Shown in pieces: positions 9,032 through 18,620 of a stretch of DNA of 64,000 nucleotides. Each line of letters starts with the position of its first letter. Within the stretch, counting starts at the first letter, position 1. The notes under the pieces are model-generated. The model was not told the origin of the DNA, searched no databases, and was given only the letters and a program-made list of their open reading frames with translations. Source of the DNA: Paraburkholderia antibiotica (GTDB taxonomy: Bacteria; Pseudomonadota; Gammaproteobacteria; Burkholderiales; Burkholderiaceae); contig NZ_JABBFZ010000001.1 in assembly GCF_012927125.1 (NCBI RefSeq), positions 310,001 to 374,000 of the forward strand, read 5' to 3'. The position numbers and the translations under genes are program-made.

Positions 9032-9991
9032 TCAGCCGCGCTCAGCGTTCAGTCCGCGCTCGCCGTCGACATGCGTCGAGCCCTTTGCCGGACGTCCCGC
9101 CCAGAAGCCCGCGAGCAGCGAGCCGGACAGGTTGTGCCACACCGAGAACAGCGCGCCCGGCAGCGCGGCGAGCGGCGTGAAGTACAGCTTGCCGAGCGTC
9201 GCCGCGAGCCCCGAATTCTGCATGCCGACTTCGATCGCGAGCGTGCGGCAGACGGATTCGTCGAAACCGAGCAGACGGCCGCCCCAATACCCGCCGAGCA
9301 GACCGATGCCGTTATGCAGCACCACGCCGAGCATCACGACGAGCCCGACCGACGCGATGCTCTTCTGCGTGCCGCCGACCACCGCGCCGATGATCAGCAC
9401 GATCGCGACCATGGAGACGAGCGGCAGGATCGGTTCGATCTTGCGCACCAGCTTGCCGAACAGATGATTGACGACGAGACCGACGACGATCGGCAGCGCG
9501 ACGATCTGCAGGATGCTCATCAGCATCCCGTGCACGTCGACGACGATCGACGCGTCGACATACAGACGCGTGAGCAGCGGCGTCGCGAATACGCCGACCA
9601 GCGTCGACAGCGCGCTGATCGTCACCGACAGCGCGACGTCGCCGCGCGCCAGATAGATCATCACGTTCGACGCGGTGCCGCTCGCGACGCTGCCGACCAG
9701 CACCATGCCGGCGGTCAGATCGGGCGGCATGCGCAGCGCCTTCGCAATGACCCACGCGGCGAGCGGCATCACGAGGTAGTGCAGCACGATGCCGGCGATC
9801 ACCGGCGCGGGGCGCGTGAACACGCGCAGGAAGTCGGAGGCCGACAGCGTGACGCCCATCGCCAGCATGATGATCGTGAGGAGCGTGGTGACGTGCGGCG
9901 CGATGCCGGAGAACGACGCCGGCGAGAAATACGCGGCGACCGAAACGAGCACGGCCCAGAGCGGGAACAGGCGGGTGACGCGGGCAAGCAT
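9032..9991 (-). CDS. Bile acid:sodium symporter family transporter
   Basis: A 319-residue inner-membrane protein with about nine to ten hydrophobic segments, of the SBF/BASS superfamily. Features include an early [13 protein letters not shown] motif, a mid-protein [22 protein letters not shown] block typical of the sodium-binding crossover, and [13 protein letters not shown] near the end. Members move organic anions such as bile acids, pyruvate or pantothenate precursors (PanS-like) with sodium. The substrate here is unknown. AAGGA lies upstream of the ATG. Confidence 0.88.
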   Translation of the reverse strand: MLARVTRLFPLWAVLVSVAAYFSPASFSGIAPHVTTLLTIIMLAMGVTLSASDFLRVFTRPAPVIAGIVLHYLVMPLAAWVIAKALRMPPDLTAGMVLVGSVASGTASNVMIYLARGDVALSVTISALSTLVGVFATPLLTRLYVDASIVVDVHGMLMSILQIVALPIVVGLVVNHLFGKLVRKIEPILPLVSMVAIVLIIGAVVGGTQKSIASVGLVVMLGVVLHNGIGLLGGYWGGRLLGFDESVCRTLAIEVGMQNSGLAATLGKLYFTPLAALPGALFSVWHNLSGSLLAGFWAGRPAKGSTHVDGERGLNAERG

Positions 9992-10344
9992 GGCGGGTGG
10001 ATCCTTGGTTATGTTTTATCGCGAGAAGAGGGCACGGCGTGCGCGGCGTGCTTTGGCGGGTCATCGAACGGGAGACCGGGCTCGAGCGGAATCCGGGCGG
10101 GGCCTTGACGGAACTCGGCCGGAGCCTCGGAACCGACCAGAACCGACCAGGTTGCGGCCTAGGTTCGGTCGGACTTAAGCCGGGGATTCAGTCGGGATTC
10201 AACTGAGCTTCGGCCGGGATTCAGCCGAGCCAGGCTTCCGCCAGCGCGCGCAGCGCCTCGACACACCGCGTGTGCGCGTGCCGAGGCGGCAATTTTACCT
10301 TTGCAGGGAATGCTTCAGGAGTAGGGCTTAACCTGCTGTCGCGC
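9992..10344. other. 353-bp intergenic region with one imperfect hairpin
   Basis: Between the MATE gene stop and the symporter start, both on the minus strand. An imperfect inverted repeat at 10133-10144 and 10162-10172 (CCGACC...GGTCGG with one bulge) could fold, but it has no T-run. Nothing else was supported. Confidence 0.5.
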
Positions 10345-11757
10345 TCAAACCGGCCGCGCCGGCGGCGCAACCGGCGCGGGGGGCACCTGTCGCAAGCTCA
10401 GCCGGTGAAAGCGCAGCGTCATCAGCAGCGCGACGCTCGCGAGGCCGGCCGCGAGCCCCCACCACAGCCCGCGCGCGCCGAGCCCTGCGTGAAACGCGAG
10501 CAGATAGCCGGTCGGAAAACCGATCGCCCAGTAGCCGAACGCGGCGGCGATCATCGGTACGCGCGTGTCCTTCAGACCCCGCAGACAGCCGGAGCCGACG
10601 GCCTGCATCCCATCGACGATCTGGAAAATCGCCGCCACGCCGAGCAGCGAACTGGCGAGCGCGACCGTCGACGCATTGGCCGGATCGTCGAGCCGCAGAT
10701 ACAGACCGACGATCCAGTGCGGCGCCGCGATCAGCAGGATGCCCGACAGCGTCATGAAGCCGACCCCGAGCGCCAGGGCGACGAAGCCCGCGTGGCGCGC
10801 CGCGAGCGGCTGGCCGGCGCCGGCCCAGTAGCCGACCCGCACGTTGGCTGCCTGGCCGATCGACAGCGGCACCATGAACGCCACCGACGCCACGTTCAGT
10901 GCGATCTGGTGCGCGGCCAGTTGCGACTCGCCGAGCAGGCCGACCATCAGCCCGGTGGCGAGAAAGAGGGTCGACTCGACGCCGTAGGTGATCGCGACCG
11001 GCCAGCCGATGCCGAACAGCTCACCCATCAGCGGCAGCTTCGGCCGCGTCGCGACGACGAAATGTTTGAAGCGCGGCCGCAGATGCAGCAGCGCCATCAG
11101 CACCAGCGCGGTCAGCCACACGGTGATCGTGGTCGCTACCGCCGAGCCGAGGAAGCCGAGTCGCGGCAGCCCGTACGCGCCGTGAATCAGCCCGTAGTTC
11201 AGAAAGCCGTTCACGCCGACGCTCGCAATCGATACCCACAACAGCCGCCGCGCCGCGCCGATCGCCGGCAGGAACGAGCGCATCAGGCCGACGCCGATCA
11301 GGCTCGCGGGCGCGCCCCAGCGCAGCACCGCCGCGTATTCGCCGACGTTGTGCGCGAGCAGGCCGGGCTCGCCGAACGCGAGCAGGATGTGCGACGCGAA
11401 CGACAGCAGGATGAACGCCGGCACCGACAGCAGCACCGACAGCACGAAGCCGGTCCAGTAGATGTGCGGCACCCGGCCGTCGTCCTGCGCGCCGCGCGCG
11501 TGCGCGACGCTGACGCTGACCGAGGTCAGCACGCCCTGCAACAGCGTGACGACGACGAAAAACAGGTTCGCGCCGAGGCCGCCGGCGGCGAGCGCGTCGG
11601 GGCCGAGCGAGCCGAGCAGGATCGTGTCGGTGACGCTCATCGCCATCTGCGATAGCTGCGCGATCGCGAGCGGCGCGGCGAGCCGCGCGGTATCGGCCGC
11701 GTGGCGGGAGAGGGTCGGCGCCCGGGAGGTCACCCGGGCGAAGCTGGATTGAGTCAT
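10345..11757 (-). CDS. MATE-family multidrug/sodium antiporter (NorM-like)
   Basis: A 470-residue, 12-segment inner-membrane protein of the MATE family, which exports cationic drugs or metabolites in exchange for sodium or protons. The N-terminal PLAIAQLSQMAMSVTDTILLG block and internal twofold similarity (second half around GWPVAITYGVESTLFLATGLMVGLLG) fit NorM-type proteins. Length is normal. No clear ribosome-binding site is seen before the ATG. Substrate cannot be inferred. Confidence 0.92.
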   Translation of the reverse strand: MTQSSFARVTSRAPTLSRHAADTARLAAPLAIAQLSQMAMSVTDTILLGSLGPDALAAGGLGANLFFVVVTLLQGVLTSVSVSVAHARGAQDDGRVPHIYWTGFVLSVLLSVPAFILLSFASHILLAFGEPGLLAHNVGEYAAVLRWGAPASLIGVGLMRSFLPAIGAARRLLWVSIASVGVNGFLNYGLIHGAYGLPRLGFLGSAVATTITVWLTALVLMALLHLRPRFKHFVVATRPKLPLMGELFGIGWPVAITYGVESTLFLATGLMVGLLGESQLAAHQIALNVASVAFMVPLSIGQAANVRVGYWAGAGQPLAARHAGFVALALGVGFMTLSGILLIAAPHWIVGLYLRLDDPANASTVALASSLLGVAAIFQIVDGMQAVGSGCLRGLKDTRVPMIAAAFGYWAIGFPTGYLLAFHAGLGARGLWWGLAAGLASVALLMTLRFHRLSLRQVPPAPVAPPARPV

Positions 11758-12333
11758 GAACCGTCTGAGCGCGGAAAGTGGCGACAGCGCGGCGGATGTG
11801 GCAAATGCAGCGGACGTGGCGGCGACGGCGGCGCGTGTTGTTGCGCGCTCGCGGGCGGCTCGTCGGTTCTGGCTCCGCTTCGGCTCCGGCTCCGGCTCCG
11901 ATTGAGGCGGCTCGGCGAAGCGGGCGACGCGAAAAAAGCCGCGCCGCGATGGGGAGCCGATGAGTCATTGAGCCGATGAGCCGGTTGGCCGACTCCGCGA
12001 CCTTGCTTGCCGATGGCGTGATCCGTCAGTTTGCTGTCGAAACCGACAGCTTATTGTGTCGCCCGACCGATGTCGATGGAGAACGCACGCTTGTGGTGCG
12101 TGCGCTGCTGCGAATTCTCGGAATGGTGGGGGGTGAGGTGCCGCGGTGATTGGCGGCGGGGTACGGCGGGGATTTTTGCTGGTGGCCGGTGTGTAGTGGA
12201 TTAGCGCTGACTCCGGCTCCGGCTCCGGTTCCGGCGGCGCGACTGCGAGAGCGAGAGCGAGAGCGAGAGCGAGAGCGAGAGCGAGGCTGGCCGTGTACGT
12301 TAGCGTGGACTCACATCGCAGCGCTTCCCGCCA
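11758..12333. other. 576-bp intergenic region with hexameric repeats
   Basis: Upstream of the MATE gene and downstream of the S4-domain gene. It contains short runs of a GGCTCC-type hexamer at about 11871-11903 and 12211-12236, and a GCGAGA array at 12245-12285. No gene supported. Confidence 0.6.
12245..12285. repeat. 6-bp tandem array GCGAGA x6 plus partial unit
   Basis: Six exact copies of GCGAGA (12245-12280) and a partial unit. It follows a degenerate CTCCGG hexamer run and lies about 50 bp beyond the stop of the S4-domain gene. Confidence 0.95.
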
Positions 12334-12552
12334 TCAACCCTCGTGCACCGCGATCCGCGTGTCGCCGAGCAGCACGACCTGGCCCGCGCGGATTTTGCAG
12401 GTTTTGCGCGTCTCGACCCGGCCGTCGACCGTCACCGCGCCGTCCGCGACCATCATCTTCGCGGAGCCGCCGCTGTCCGCGAGGCCCGTAATCTTCAGCA
12501 GATTGTGCAGTTCGACATAGTCGCCGGTGAGCGTGAAATTGAGGTTGGGCAT
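12334..12552 (-). CDS. S4-domain RNA-binding protein, YbcJ-like
   Basis: A 72-residue cytoplasmic protein that is almost entirely one S4 RNA-binding fold: ELHNLLKITGLADSGGSAKMMV, then AVTVDGRVETRKTCKI and VVLLGD. This matches the small YbcJ/RNA-binding group, which binds structured RNA; its target is unknown. The start MPNLNF is preferred over an upstream Met because family members begin near here and GAAGG lies upstream. Confidence 0.85.
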   Translation of the reverse strand: MPNLNFTLTGDYVELHNLLKITGLADSGGSAKMMVADGAVTVDGRVETRKTCKIRAGQVVLLGDTRIAVHEG

Positions 12553-12879
12553 GGCGTTTGCACCTTCGGGCAGGGTCGCGATCGGGGTTCGCATCATAAA
12601 GCAAGCGGCGCGCGGGTGAGGCGTCGCGAGCGTCGCGCAAGCAATTGAAAGAAGATGTTATGCAATTGTCGGAAAGTGAAACCTTCCGTAACGCTAGTCG
12701 CTCCAGATCGAATTCACTCCTAAAGTGCAGTTCAGCAAGTAAAGCACGCTGGATTTCCGGGATCGCCCCCCGGCCTGTTTCCAGCGATGCGTAGACCGGA
12801 CGAGGCGCGCGGGACATCCCGTCATCGCGAGGCCGGACAGTTCGCCCGTGTCACCACACTCTTAAAAGAGAGGATAGCC

Positions 12880-13452
12880 ATGACCCAGATTCGTTCGCTC
12901 CTGATCGGTACCGCCCTTACTGCTTTCGCCGCGACCGCCGCCGTCGCGCAGACCGCGCAGCCGGCAGCAGGCATCGGCGCTCAGGCACAACTCCAGGCAC
13001 CGACCCAGGCGCAGGCCCAGGGTGGGGTCGACATCGCGCCGCCGTCGGCCGCGGGCCTGCAGGCCCCGCAGGTTCCGTCGCCGGCTGCGGCCGCGCCGGG
13101 TATGCAGGTGCCGCCGTCGGCCGCCGCCACTCAGGGCATGCAGGCGCCCGCTGCGCAAGGCGTCGAGCCGCCCCCGCCGCCGACCCGTCTGACCGCTTCC
13201 GGCTCGACCGATCCGCTGGTCCAGAAACGCGAGGCTGACGCCAAGGCGAATGCCGAGTATCGCGCGTCGAAGAAGGCATCGAAGACCGAAATGAAGGCGC
13301 AGCAGAAGGCCGCGAAGGACCAGTACAAGGATCAGGTACGCGGCGCGAAGCTGAATCAGAAGGCCGACAAGCAAAGCGCTAACAACGCAATGAAGATGGA
13401 TCTGGAAGGGCAGGCGAATGTGCAGGCCGAGGGTGCTGAGGCGAAGCATTAA
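12880..13452 (+). CDS. Exported Ala/Gln/Pro-rich protein with charged helical C-terminus
   Basis: A 190-residue protein of unknown function. Residues 1-24 form a clear signal peptide ending AVAQ. Residues about 25-125 are low-complexity Ala/Gln/Pro. Residues about 130-180 are a highly charged Lys/Ala/Gln segment likely to form a long helix. An AGAGAGGA site precedes the ATG, which discards the longer upstream frame. A second small exported Lys/Ala-rich gene follows 50 bp later, so the two probably form one unit. Confidence 0.75.
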   Translation: MTQIRSLLIGTALTAFAATAAVAQTAQPAAGIGAQAQLQAPTQAQAQGGVDIAPPSAAGLQAPQVPSPAAAAPGMQVPPSAAATQGMQAPAAQGVEPPPPPTRLTASGSTDPLVQKREADAKANAEYRASKKASKTEMKAQQKAAKDQYKDQVRGAKLNQKADKQSANNAMKMDLEGQANVQAEGAEAKH

Positions 13453-13502
13453 GCCGAAGCATTAACCAGTCAGGCAGCATGTTTCGACCAGGGAGGTCAT
13501 CC

Positions 13503-13766
13503 ATGAACATCACCCGTACCACCAGAAACCGTCTTTACGCCGTGTTGATCGCGGGTTGCCTGTCGTCGGCCGTTTTTGCGCAGACGACCGATCCGGCCGC
13601 GGCGCCCGCCACGCATGCCGACAAGAAGGCCGCCAAGGAGCAGGTGAAGGCCGATAAGAAGGCCGCGGTCGCGCAGGCCAAGGCCGACAAGACCAAAACC
13701 GATGCCCAGGCCGACGCCGACAAGGCGAACGCCGACGCCAACCTGAAGGACGCGAAAAAGCAGTAA
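13503..13766 (+). CDS. Small exported Lys/Ala/Asp-rich protein
   Basis: An 87-residue protein. Residues 1-26 look like a signal peptide (MNITRTTRNRLYAVLIAG, then SSAVFAQ). The rest is repeats of ADKKAAKxQ/KADK type, predicted as a continuous charged helix. GGGAGG lies upstream of the ATG. It resembles the C-terminal part of the preceding gene product, suggesting duplication or shared function in the periplasm (inference). Confidence 0.75.
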   Translation: MNITRTTRNRLYAVLIAGCLSSAVFAQTTDPAAAPATHADKKAAKEQVKADKKAAVAQAKADKTKTDAQADADKANADANLKDAKKQ

Positions 13767-13967
13767 CGAAGCAGCAGTAACGAAACAAAGCGAAGTAAAG
13801 GGCAGCACAAACCGGCGGTCGCGCCATCGCGGACCGTCGGTTCATCGCGTGGCTGAGCCGTGTTTTTTCAGCGTTTGGGCCCAGGAAAAAAGGGCGCTTG
13901 TCGCCGGCGGTTGTATGGATATACAGTGTGCGTCGCCTCCTGAATTCATCCCTACGCCAACCGATCC

Positions 13968-16163
13968 GTGTCCACCGTCGCCGAATCCGCTCCGCCGTTC
14001 GATACCGCCGCCTGGCTCGCGAAACTCAACGACGCGCAGCGTGAAGCCGTCGAATACGGCACCGACACCGCGGACTCGCCGCCGGGCGCGCTGCTGGTGA
14101 TCGCCGGCGCCGGCTCCGGCAAGACCAACACGCTCGCGCACCGCGTCGCCAATCTGGTGGTGAAGGGCGCCGATCCGCAGCGCATCCTGCTGTTGACCTT
14201 TTCCCGTCGCGCGGCGCTCGAAATGATCCGCCGCGTTACACGCATCACCGCAGCCGCGACCGCGACCGCCACGGCCGGCGGAGTCGGCGGAGTCGGAGTC
14301 GGAGCTCAGGCGGCCGCCCGTGCGGCCCTCGCGCAGGGGCTCACATGGTCGGGCACCTTCCACAGCGTCGGCGCGCGGCTGTTACGCGAATACGCGGACC
14401 TGATCGGCCTCGCGCCCGCGTTCACGATCAACGACCGCGAAGACTCCGCCGACCTGATGAACCTCGTGCGCCACGAGTTGGGGCTGTCCGCGAAAGAGCG
14501 GCGCTTCCCGGCCAAGGGCACCTGTTTCGCGATCTATTCGCGCGTCGTCAATACCGGCGCGTCGCTCGGCCAGGTGCTCGACAGCGCGTTTCCGTGGTGT
14601 CGCGAGTGGGAAGACGATCTGCGCCGGCTGTTCGCCGCATACGTCGATGCCAAGCAGAAGCAGAGCGTGCTCGACTACGACGACCTGCTGCTCTACTGGT
14701 CGCACATGGCCGCCGAGCCCGCGATCGCGGCGGATCTGTCGGCGCGTTTCGATCACGTGCTGGTCGACGAATATCAGGACACCAACCGGCTGCAGGCGTC
14801 GATCCTGCTCGCGCTGAAGCCGGATGGCCGCGGCCTGACCGTGGTCGGCGACGACGCGCAGTCGATCTACTCGTTTCGCGGCGCGACCGTGCGCAACATC
14901 CTCGATTTCCCCGCGCAGTTCGATCCGCCCGCGCGCCAGGTCACGCTGGAGCGCAACTATCGTTCGAGCGCGCCGATTCTGGCGGCGTCGAACGCGGTGA
15001 TCGAACTCGCGAGCGAGCGCTACACGAAGAACCTGTGGACCGACAAGGCGTCGGCGCAGCGCCCGCGCCTCGTAACCGTCGCCGATGAGGCCGCGCAGGC
15101 CCGCTACGTGGTCGAGCAGGTGCTCGAAGCGCGCGAGCAGGGGATGACGCTGAAGTCGCAGGCGGTGCTGTTTCGCGCCGCGCATCACAGTGCCGCGCTC
15201 GAAGTCGAGCTGACCCGCCGCAACATCCCGTTCGTCAAATTCGGTGGCCTGAAATTTCTCGACTCGGTGCACGTGAAGGACGTGCTCGCGGTGCTGCGCT
15301 GGGCCGAGAATCCGCGCGACCGCGTCGCCGGTTTTCGGGTCGTGCAGCTATTGCCGGGCGTCGGCCCCGCCACCGCCGCGAAGCTGCTCGACGACATCGC
15401 GGCGCGCGCCGGCACCGGCGTGAGCGATCCGCTTGCGACGACCGGCGGCGCGCTCGCGGCGCTCGCCGGGTTTGCCGCGCCGGCGCGCGCGCAGGAGGAC
15501 TGGCATCCGTTCGTCAAGCTGATGTCGAGCGTGTACGGGCGGCAGACGCCGTGGCCCGCCGAGTTCGAAATGGTGCGGCGCTGGTACGAGCCGCATCTGG
15601 AGCGCAATCACGAGGACGCCGCGATCCGCCACGCGGACGTGCTGCAGATGGAGAGCATCGCCGGCACGTATCCGTCGCGTGAGCGCTTTCTGACCGAACT
15701 GACGCTCGATCCGCCCGACGCGACCAGCGATGAATCCGGCGTGCCGCTCATCGACGAGGACTACCTGATCCTGTCGACGATCCATTCGGCGAAGGGGCAG
15801 GAGTGGCGCAACGTGTTCGTGCTGAATGGCGTCGACGGTTGCATTCCGTCCGATCTCGGCACCGGCAGCGACGAGGAAATCGACGAGGAGCGTCGGCTGC
15901 TGTATGTGGCGATGACGCGTGCGAAGGAAGACCTGCACATCGTCGTGCCGCAGCGTTTTTACGTGCACAACCAGACGCATCTGGGCGATCGCCATGTGTG
16001 GGCGTCGCGCACGCGTTTCATTACAACGCCGATGCTGCCGTTGTTCGATGCCTATGCGTGGCCGCGCGTGCCGGTCGCGAGCGCGCCGAGCGCCGCGGGG
16101 CTGGCCGCTGCCGCGCAGGCGAAGATTGAGATCGGGGCGAAGCTCAGGAAGATGTGGGATTGA
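13968..16163 (+). CDS. UvrD/Rep-family ATP-dependent DNA helicase
   Basis: A 731-residue superfamily 1A helicase that should unwind DNA 3' to 5' using ATP. All motifs are present in order: Q motif LNDAQREAV, Walker A GAGSGKT near residue 47, motif II VDEYQDT near 265, motif III GDDAQSIYSFRGA, motif IV ERNYRSS, motif V TIHSAKGQEWRNV, motif VI LLYVAMTRAKEDL near 640. Length fits UvrD/Rep/PcrA. It starts with GTG and has only a weak ribosome-binding site. Whether it is the main UvrD or an extra paralog cannot be judged here. Confidence 0.93.
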   Translation: MSTVAESAPPFDTAAWLAKLNDAQREAVEYGTDTADSPPGALLVIAGAGSGKTNTLAHRVANLVVKGADPQRILLLTFSRRAALEMIRRVTRITAAATATATAGGVGGVGVGAQAAARAALAQGLTWSGTFHSVGARLLREYADLIGLAPAFTINDREDSADLMNLVRHELGLSAKERRFPAKGTCFAIYSRVVNTGASLGQVLDSAFPWCREWEDDLRRLFAAYVDAKQKQSVLDYDDLLLYWSHMAAEPAIAADLSARFDHVLVDEYQDTNRLQASILLALKPDGRGLTVVGDDAQSIYSFRGATVRNILDFPAQFDPPARQVTLERNYRSSAPILAASNAVIELASERYTKNLWTDKASAQRPRLVTVADEAAQARYVVEQVLEAREQGMTLKSQAVLFRAAHHSAALEVELTRRNIPFVKFGGLKFLDSVHVKDVLAVLRWAENPRDRVAGFRVVQLLPGVGPATAAKLLDDIAARAGTGVSDPLATTGGALAALAGFAAPARAQEDWHPFVKLMSSVYGRQTPWPAEFEMVRRWYEPHLERNHEDAAIRHADVLQMESIAGTYPSRERFLTELTLDPPDATSDESGVPLIDEDYLILSTIHSAKGQEWRNVFVLNGVDGCIPSDLGTGSDEEIDEERRLLYVAMTRAKEDLHIVVPQRFYVHNQTHLGDRHVWASRTRFITTPMLPLFDAYAWPRVPVASAPSAAGLAAAAQAKIEIGAKLRKMWD

Positions 16164-16183
16164 GCGGGGCGGCGGCCCCACAC

Positions 16184-16954
16184 TCAATGCGATTGCCGCT
16201 GTTGCTGCTGTTGCGCGACCGGTCGCGGCGGCACGAAGAAATTGCGCAACCAGGCCGCGAGCCGCGAGAACACGTCGTACGGTTCTTCGACGAAAATTTC
16301 CGGCTTCAGGAGTCGCAGATACTCCATGATCTGCTGCGCTTCCTGCTTCTGGAACGTGCCGTGCGAAAGACCGAGCCGCAACAGCCCGCGCAGTTCGCCA
16401 AGCTTTTCGCGCGCGGTGCTGCCGACGCTCGTCTCGCACGCGACCTTCGCCTCATAGACGCGCTGACGCAGCGATTCGACGAGCCGCCACGCCGGCGTCT
16501 GCATCACTTCCTCGAGCGCCTGGATGTCCTGCACCGAACTCTTGATCTGCGACGCCAGCGGATCGACCAGCGTCGTGTCGCCTTCCGCTTCCTTGACGAT
16601 CGCCGCCGCCCAGTCGCGGCATTGCTTGGCGAGTTCCTCGGGCGTCCATTCCGAGCGCGCGGCGAAGCCGAAGCCGAACTCGCCCGCCTGACGCATCAGG
16701 ATCGAGACCACGTCGGGGAATTCCTTGTCGAGCGTGCGCTTGGCCCACGCGTACTGACCGCCCTGCAGCATCCGCTGCACCGCGTGCTCGGTGAGCGGCA
16801 CCATGTTGTCGAGCAGTTTCGCGCGCAGGAAATCCTCGAACGACGGCGTCGCGAACTGCGGATCGAGCTTCAGCGATACCCGCAGAAACGCATCGAAATC
16901 CTTGCGCAACGACGCGACGGTCTCGTCCTTGAGCTTGAGGGTGATTTGACCCAT
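16184..16954 (-). CDS. Hypothetical cytoplasmic protein
   Basis: A 256-residue protein I do not recognise. It has no signal peptide or membrane segment and is predicted mostly helical (ETVASLRKDFDAFLRVSL, QALEEVMQTPAWRLVESLRQRVY). It ends in a Gln-rich tail. It converges with the UvrD-like helicase, their stops 20 bp apart. Codon use matches the neighbours, so it is probably a real gene of narrow distribution. Confidence 0.7.
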   Translation of the reverse strand: MGQITLKLKDETVASLRKDFDAFLRVSLKLDPQFATPSFEDFLRAKLLDNMVPLTEHAVQRMLQGGQYAWAKRTLDKEFPDVVSILMRQAGEFGFGFAARSEWTPEELAKQCRDWAAAIVKEAEGDTTLVDPLASQIKSSVQDIQALEEVMQTPAWRLVESLRQRVYEAKVACETSVGSTAREKLGELRGLLRLGLSHGTFQKQEAQQIMEYLRLLKPEIFVEEPYDVFSRLAAWLRNFFVPPRPVAQQQQQRQSH

Positions 16955-17404
16955 GTGTTATCCCGTTTAATGCTGCCGCACGGCGCGCCGTCGCGATATC
17001 GCCCGGCCGCGCGCGGACCGGGGCGGCGCGACGTCGACTGCCGACGCGGTGTATTCCAGCCTGTTGCCGCCTCACCAGCGGGACGAATCCCGATGAGCGG
17101 ACCTCGACTGCATATCGGCGCAAGAGCGGGAAACTTGAGGGCGGATGTGTGTTGTGTGGCGGTTTTGGAGGGCGGGGTCGGGTTGTGTGGGGAGAGGGCC
17201 GGGGTGGTAGACGCAGGGGACGGCCTGGCAGCGGGAAAGCGGGAAAGCGGGAAAGCGGGAAAGCGGGAAAGCGGGAAAGCGGGAAAGCGGGAAAGCGGGA
17301 AAGCGGGAAAGCGAGGAAGAAGGGAAAAGCGGCGGCCCGACACGACAAGAGAGTCGACAGGCCGCCGGGGACTGGCGGAGAGGTTAAGCGGAGACGACGC
17401 GCGC
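16955..17404. other. 450-bp intergenic region with an octamer array
   Basis: Between azlD and the unrecognised 256-residue gene, both on the minus strand. It holds the GCGGGAAA array at 17231-17310. The rest is G-rich and non-coding, with no RNA or terminator found. Confidence 0.6.
17231..17310. repeat. 8-bp tandem array GCGGGAAA x10
   Basis: Ten exact copies of GCGGGAAA in 80 bp, about 95 bp beyond the azlD stop. Confidence 0.97.
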
Positions 17405-17728
17405 TTACTTCAGCACGAGGAACTGCCACCCGAAGAACACGACCAGGCCGACCGCGATCGTCAGCAGCGGCCGGCGCGTCGTCGCACTGACGACGACCGC
17501 AGCAAGCGCGCCGACCAGTTGCGGATTGCGCCAGCTCAGCTCGGCGTTGCCGCCATGCGGCGACACGGCCATCGGTACGATGATCGCGGTCAATACGGTG
17601 ACGGGCACGAAGCCGAGCGCGGTGCGAACGAGCGGCGGAAACACCAGCCGGTCGCCGAGCACGAACACGGCCGCGCGGATCACCCAGGTAATCGTGGCCA
17701 TGCCGACGATCAGAACGACGTAGTTCAT
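17405..17728 (-). CDS. azlD: AzlD-family branched-chain amino acid exporter subunit
   Basis: A 107-residue membrane protein with about four hydrophobic segments. It is the small partner that works with AzlC to export branched-chain amino acids or analogues across the inner membrane. Its ATG overlaps the azlC stop (ATGA), so the two are translationally coupled. Length is normal for AzlD. Confidence 0.9.
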   Translation of the reverse strand: MNYVVLIVGMATITWVIRAAVFVLGDRLVFPPLVRTALGFVPVTVLTAIIVPMAVSPHGGNAELSWRNPQLVGALAAVVVSATTRRPLLTIAVGLVVFFGWQFLVLK

Positions 17729-18486
17729 CGCGTGACCTCCGCAGTGCGGCGCGCGCCGCGCAGGTTCAGACGCGAACTCGACAGCAGCACGCCGACCGCG
17801 ACGCCCGCGAACACCGCGCCGAGCAGACCGAGCTTGTACGGCCAGGCCTGCCAGAAAAACGCCAGCGTGCCGGCGGTGGCCGCCGCCGCGATGTAGCGCA
17901 GCGCGACCAGTTGCGGCACGACGATCGCGATGAACGTCGCGACCATCGCAAAGTCGAGCCCGAGCGATTGCAGGCCCGGAAAAGCCGCGCCGAACAGCAG
18001 ACCGGCGATGGTCCACAATTGCCAGTTCAGGTACATCGCGGCGCCGGCACCGAAGAAGTAATACGGGCCGACCGTGCCCGGCTCGCGATGCCGGTAATGC
18101 TCCCACGCGACCGCGAAGACCTCGTCGGTGAGCAGCGCGCCGAGCGCCCAGCGCCAGCGCTTGGGCAGATGCGCGACGTGCGGCGCGAGCGTCGCGCTAT
18201 ACAGCACGTGACGCAGATTGACGACGAGCGTGGTCGCCCAGATCACGGCGAAGCTCGCGTGTCCGGCGATCAGGCCCAGCGCGATGAACTGCGCGGAGCC
18301 GGCGAACACGACGAGCGACATCAATTGGCCGTGCCATAGGTGCAGCGGCCCGGACGTGACGAGCGTGCCGAAAATGACGCCGAACGGCGCGGCGCCGACC
18401 ATCATCGGGATGATGTCGCGCGCGCCGGCGGTGAATTCCTTGAGATGGCCCGGGCGGGTGGCCTGGCCTTGGGTTGAATCGGTCAA
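17725..18486 (-). CDS. azlC: AzlC-family branched-chain amino acid exporter
   Basis: A 253-residue inner-membrane protein. It has the family's DIIPMMVGAAPFGVIFGTL opening, a FAGSAQFIALGL block and an NLRHVLYSATLAPHV motif. It is the large subunit of the AzlCD exporter. The start is a TTG at 18484-18486 because a full AAGGAGG lies five bases upstream and no ATG fits; the longer frame runs into repeat DNA. An AraC-type regulator lies upstream on the same strand, separated by two tandem arrays. Confidence 0.9.
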   Translation of the reverse strand: MTDSTQGQATRPGHLKEFTAGARDIIPMMVGAAPFGVIFGTLVTSGPLHLWHGQLMSLVVFAGSAQFIALGLIAGHASFAVIWATTLVVNLRHVLYSATLAPHVAHLPKRWRWALGALLTDEVFAVAWEHYRHREPGTVGPYYFFGAGAAMYLNWQLWTIAGLLFGAAFPGLQSLGLDFAMVATFIAIVVPQLVALRYIAAAATAGTLAFFWQAWPYKLGLLGAVFAGVAVGVLLSSSRLNLRGARRTAEVTR

Positions 18487-18491
18487 TCTAG

Positions 18492-18498
18492 CCTCCTT
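18492..18498 (-). promoter_or_regulatory. Full Shine-Dalgarno site setting a TTG start for azlC
   Basis: AAGGAGG on the minus strand, five bases before TTG at 18486-18484. This is the strongest ribosome-binding site noticed in the window and it decides the azlC start. Confidence 0.85.
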
Positions 18499-18583
18499 GA
18501 TTCCGGAAGCATAGCGAGAGTGGAGCGATTGGGCTTGTACGTTCTTGCGGCGAGAGGCGCGGTTACTCTGTGTACGCTGCACT

Positions 18584-18618
18584 GCGGGCTGCGGGCTGCG
18601 GGCTGCGGGCTGCGGGCT
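18584..18618. repeat. 7-bp tandem array GCGGGCT x5
   Basis: Five exact copies of GCGGGCT, followed two bases later by the GGGCGAA array. The junction sequence GCGGGC is shared by both units. Confidence 0.95.
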
Positions 18619-18620
18619 GC

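Noticed and set aside
10133..10172. Terminator for the MATE gene
   Set aside because: The inverted repeat is imperfect, has no T-run in either direction and lies about 170 bp from the stop.
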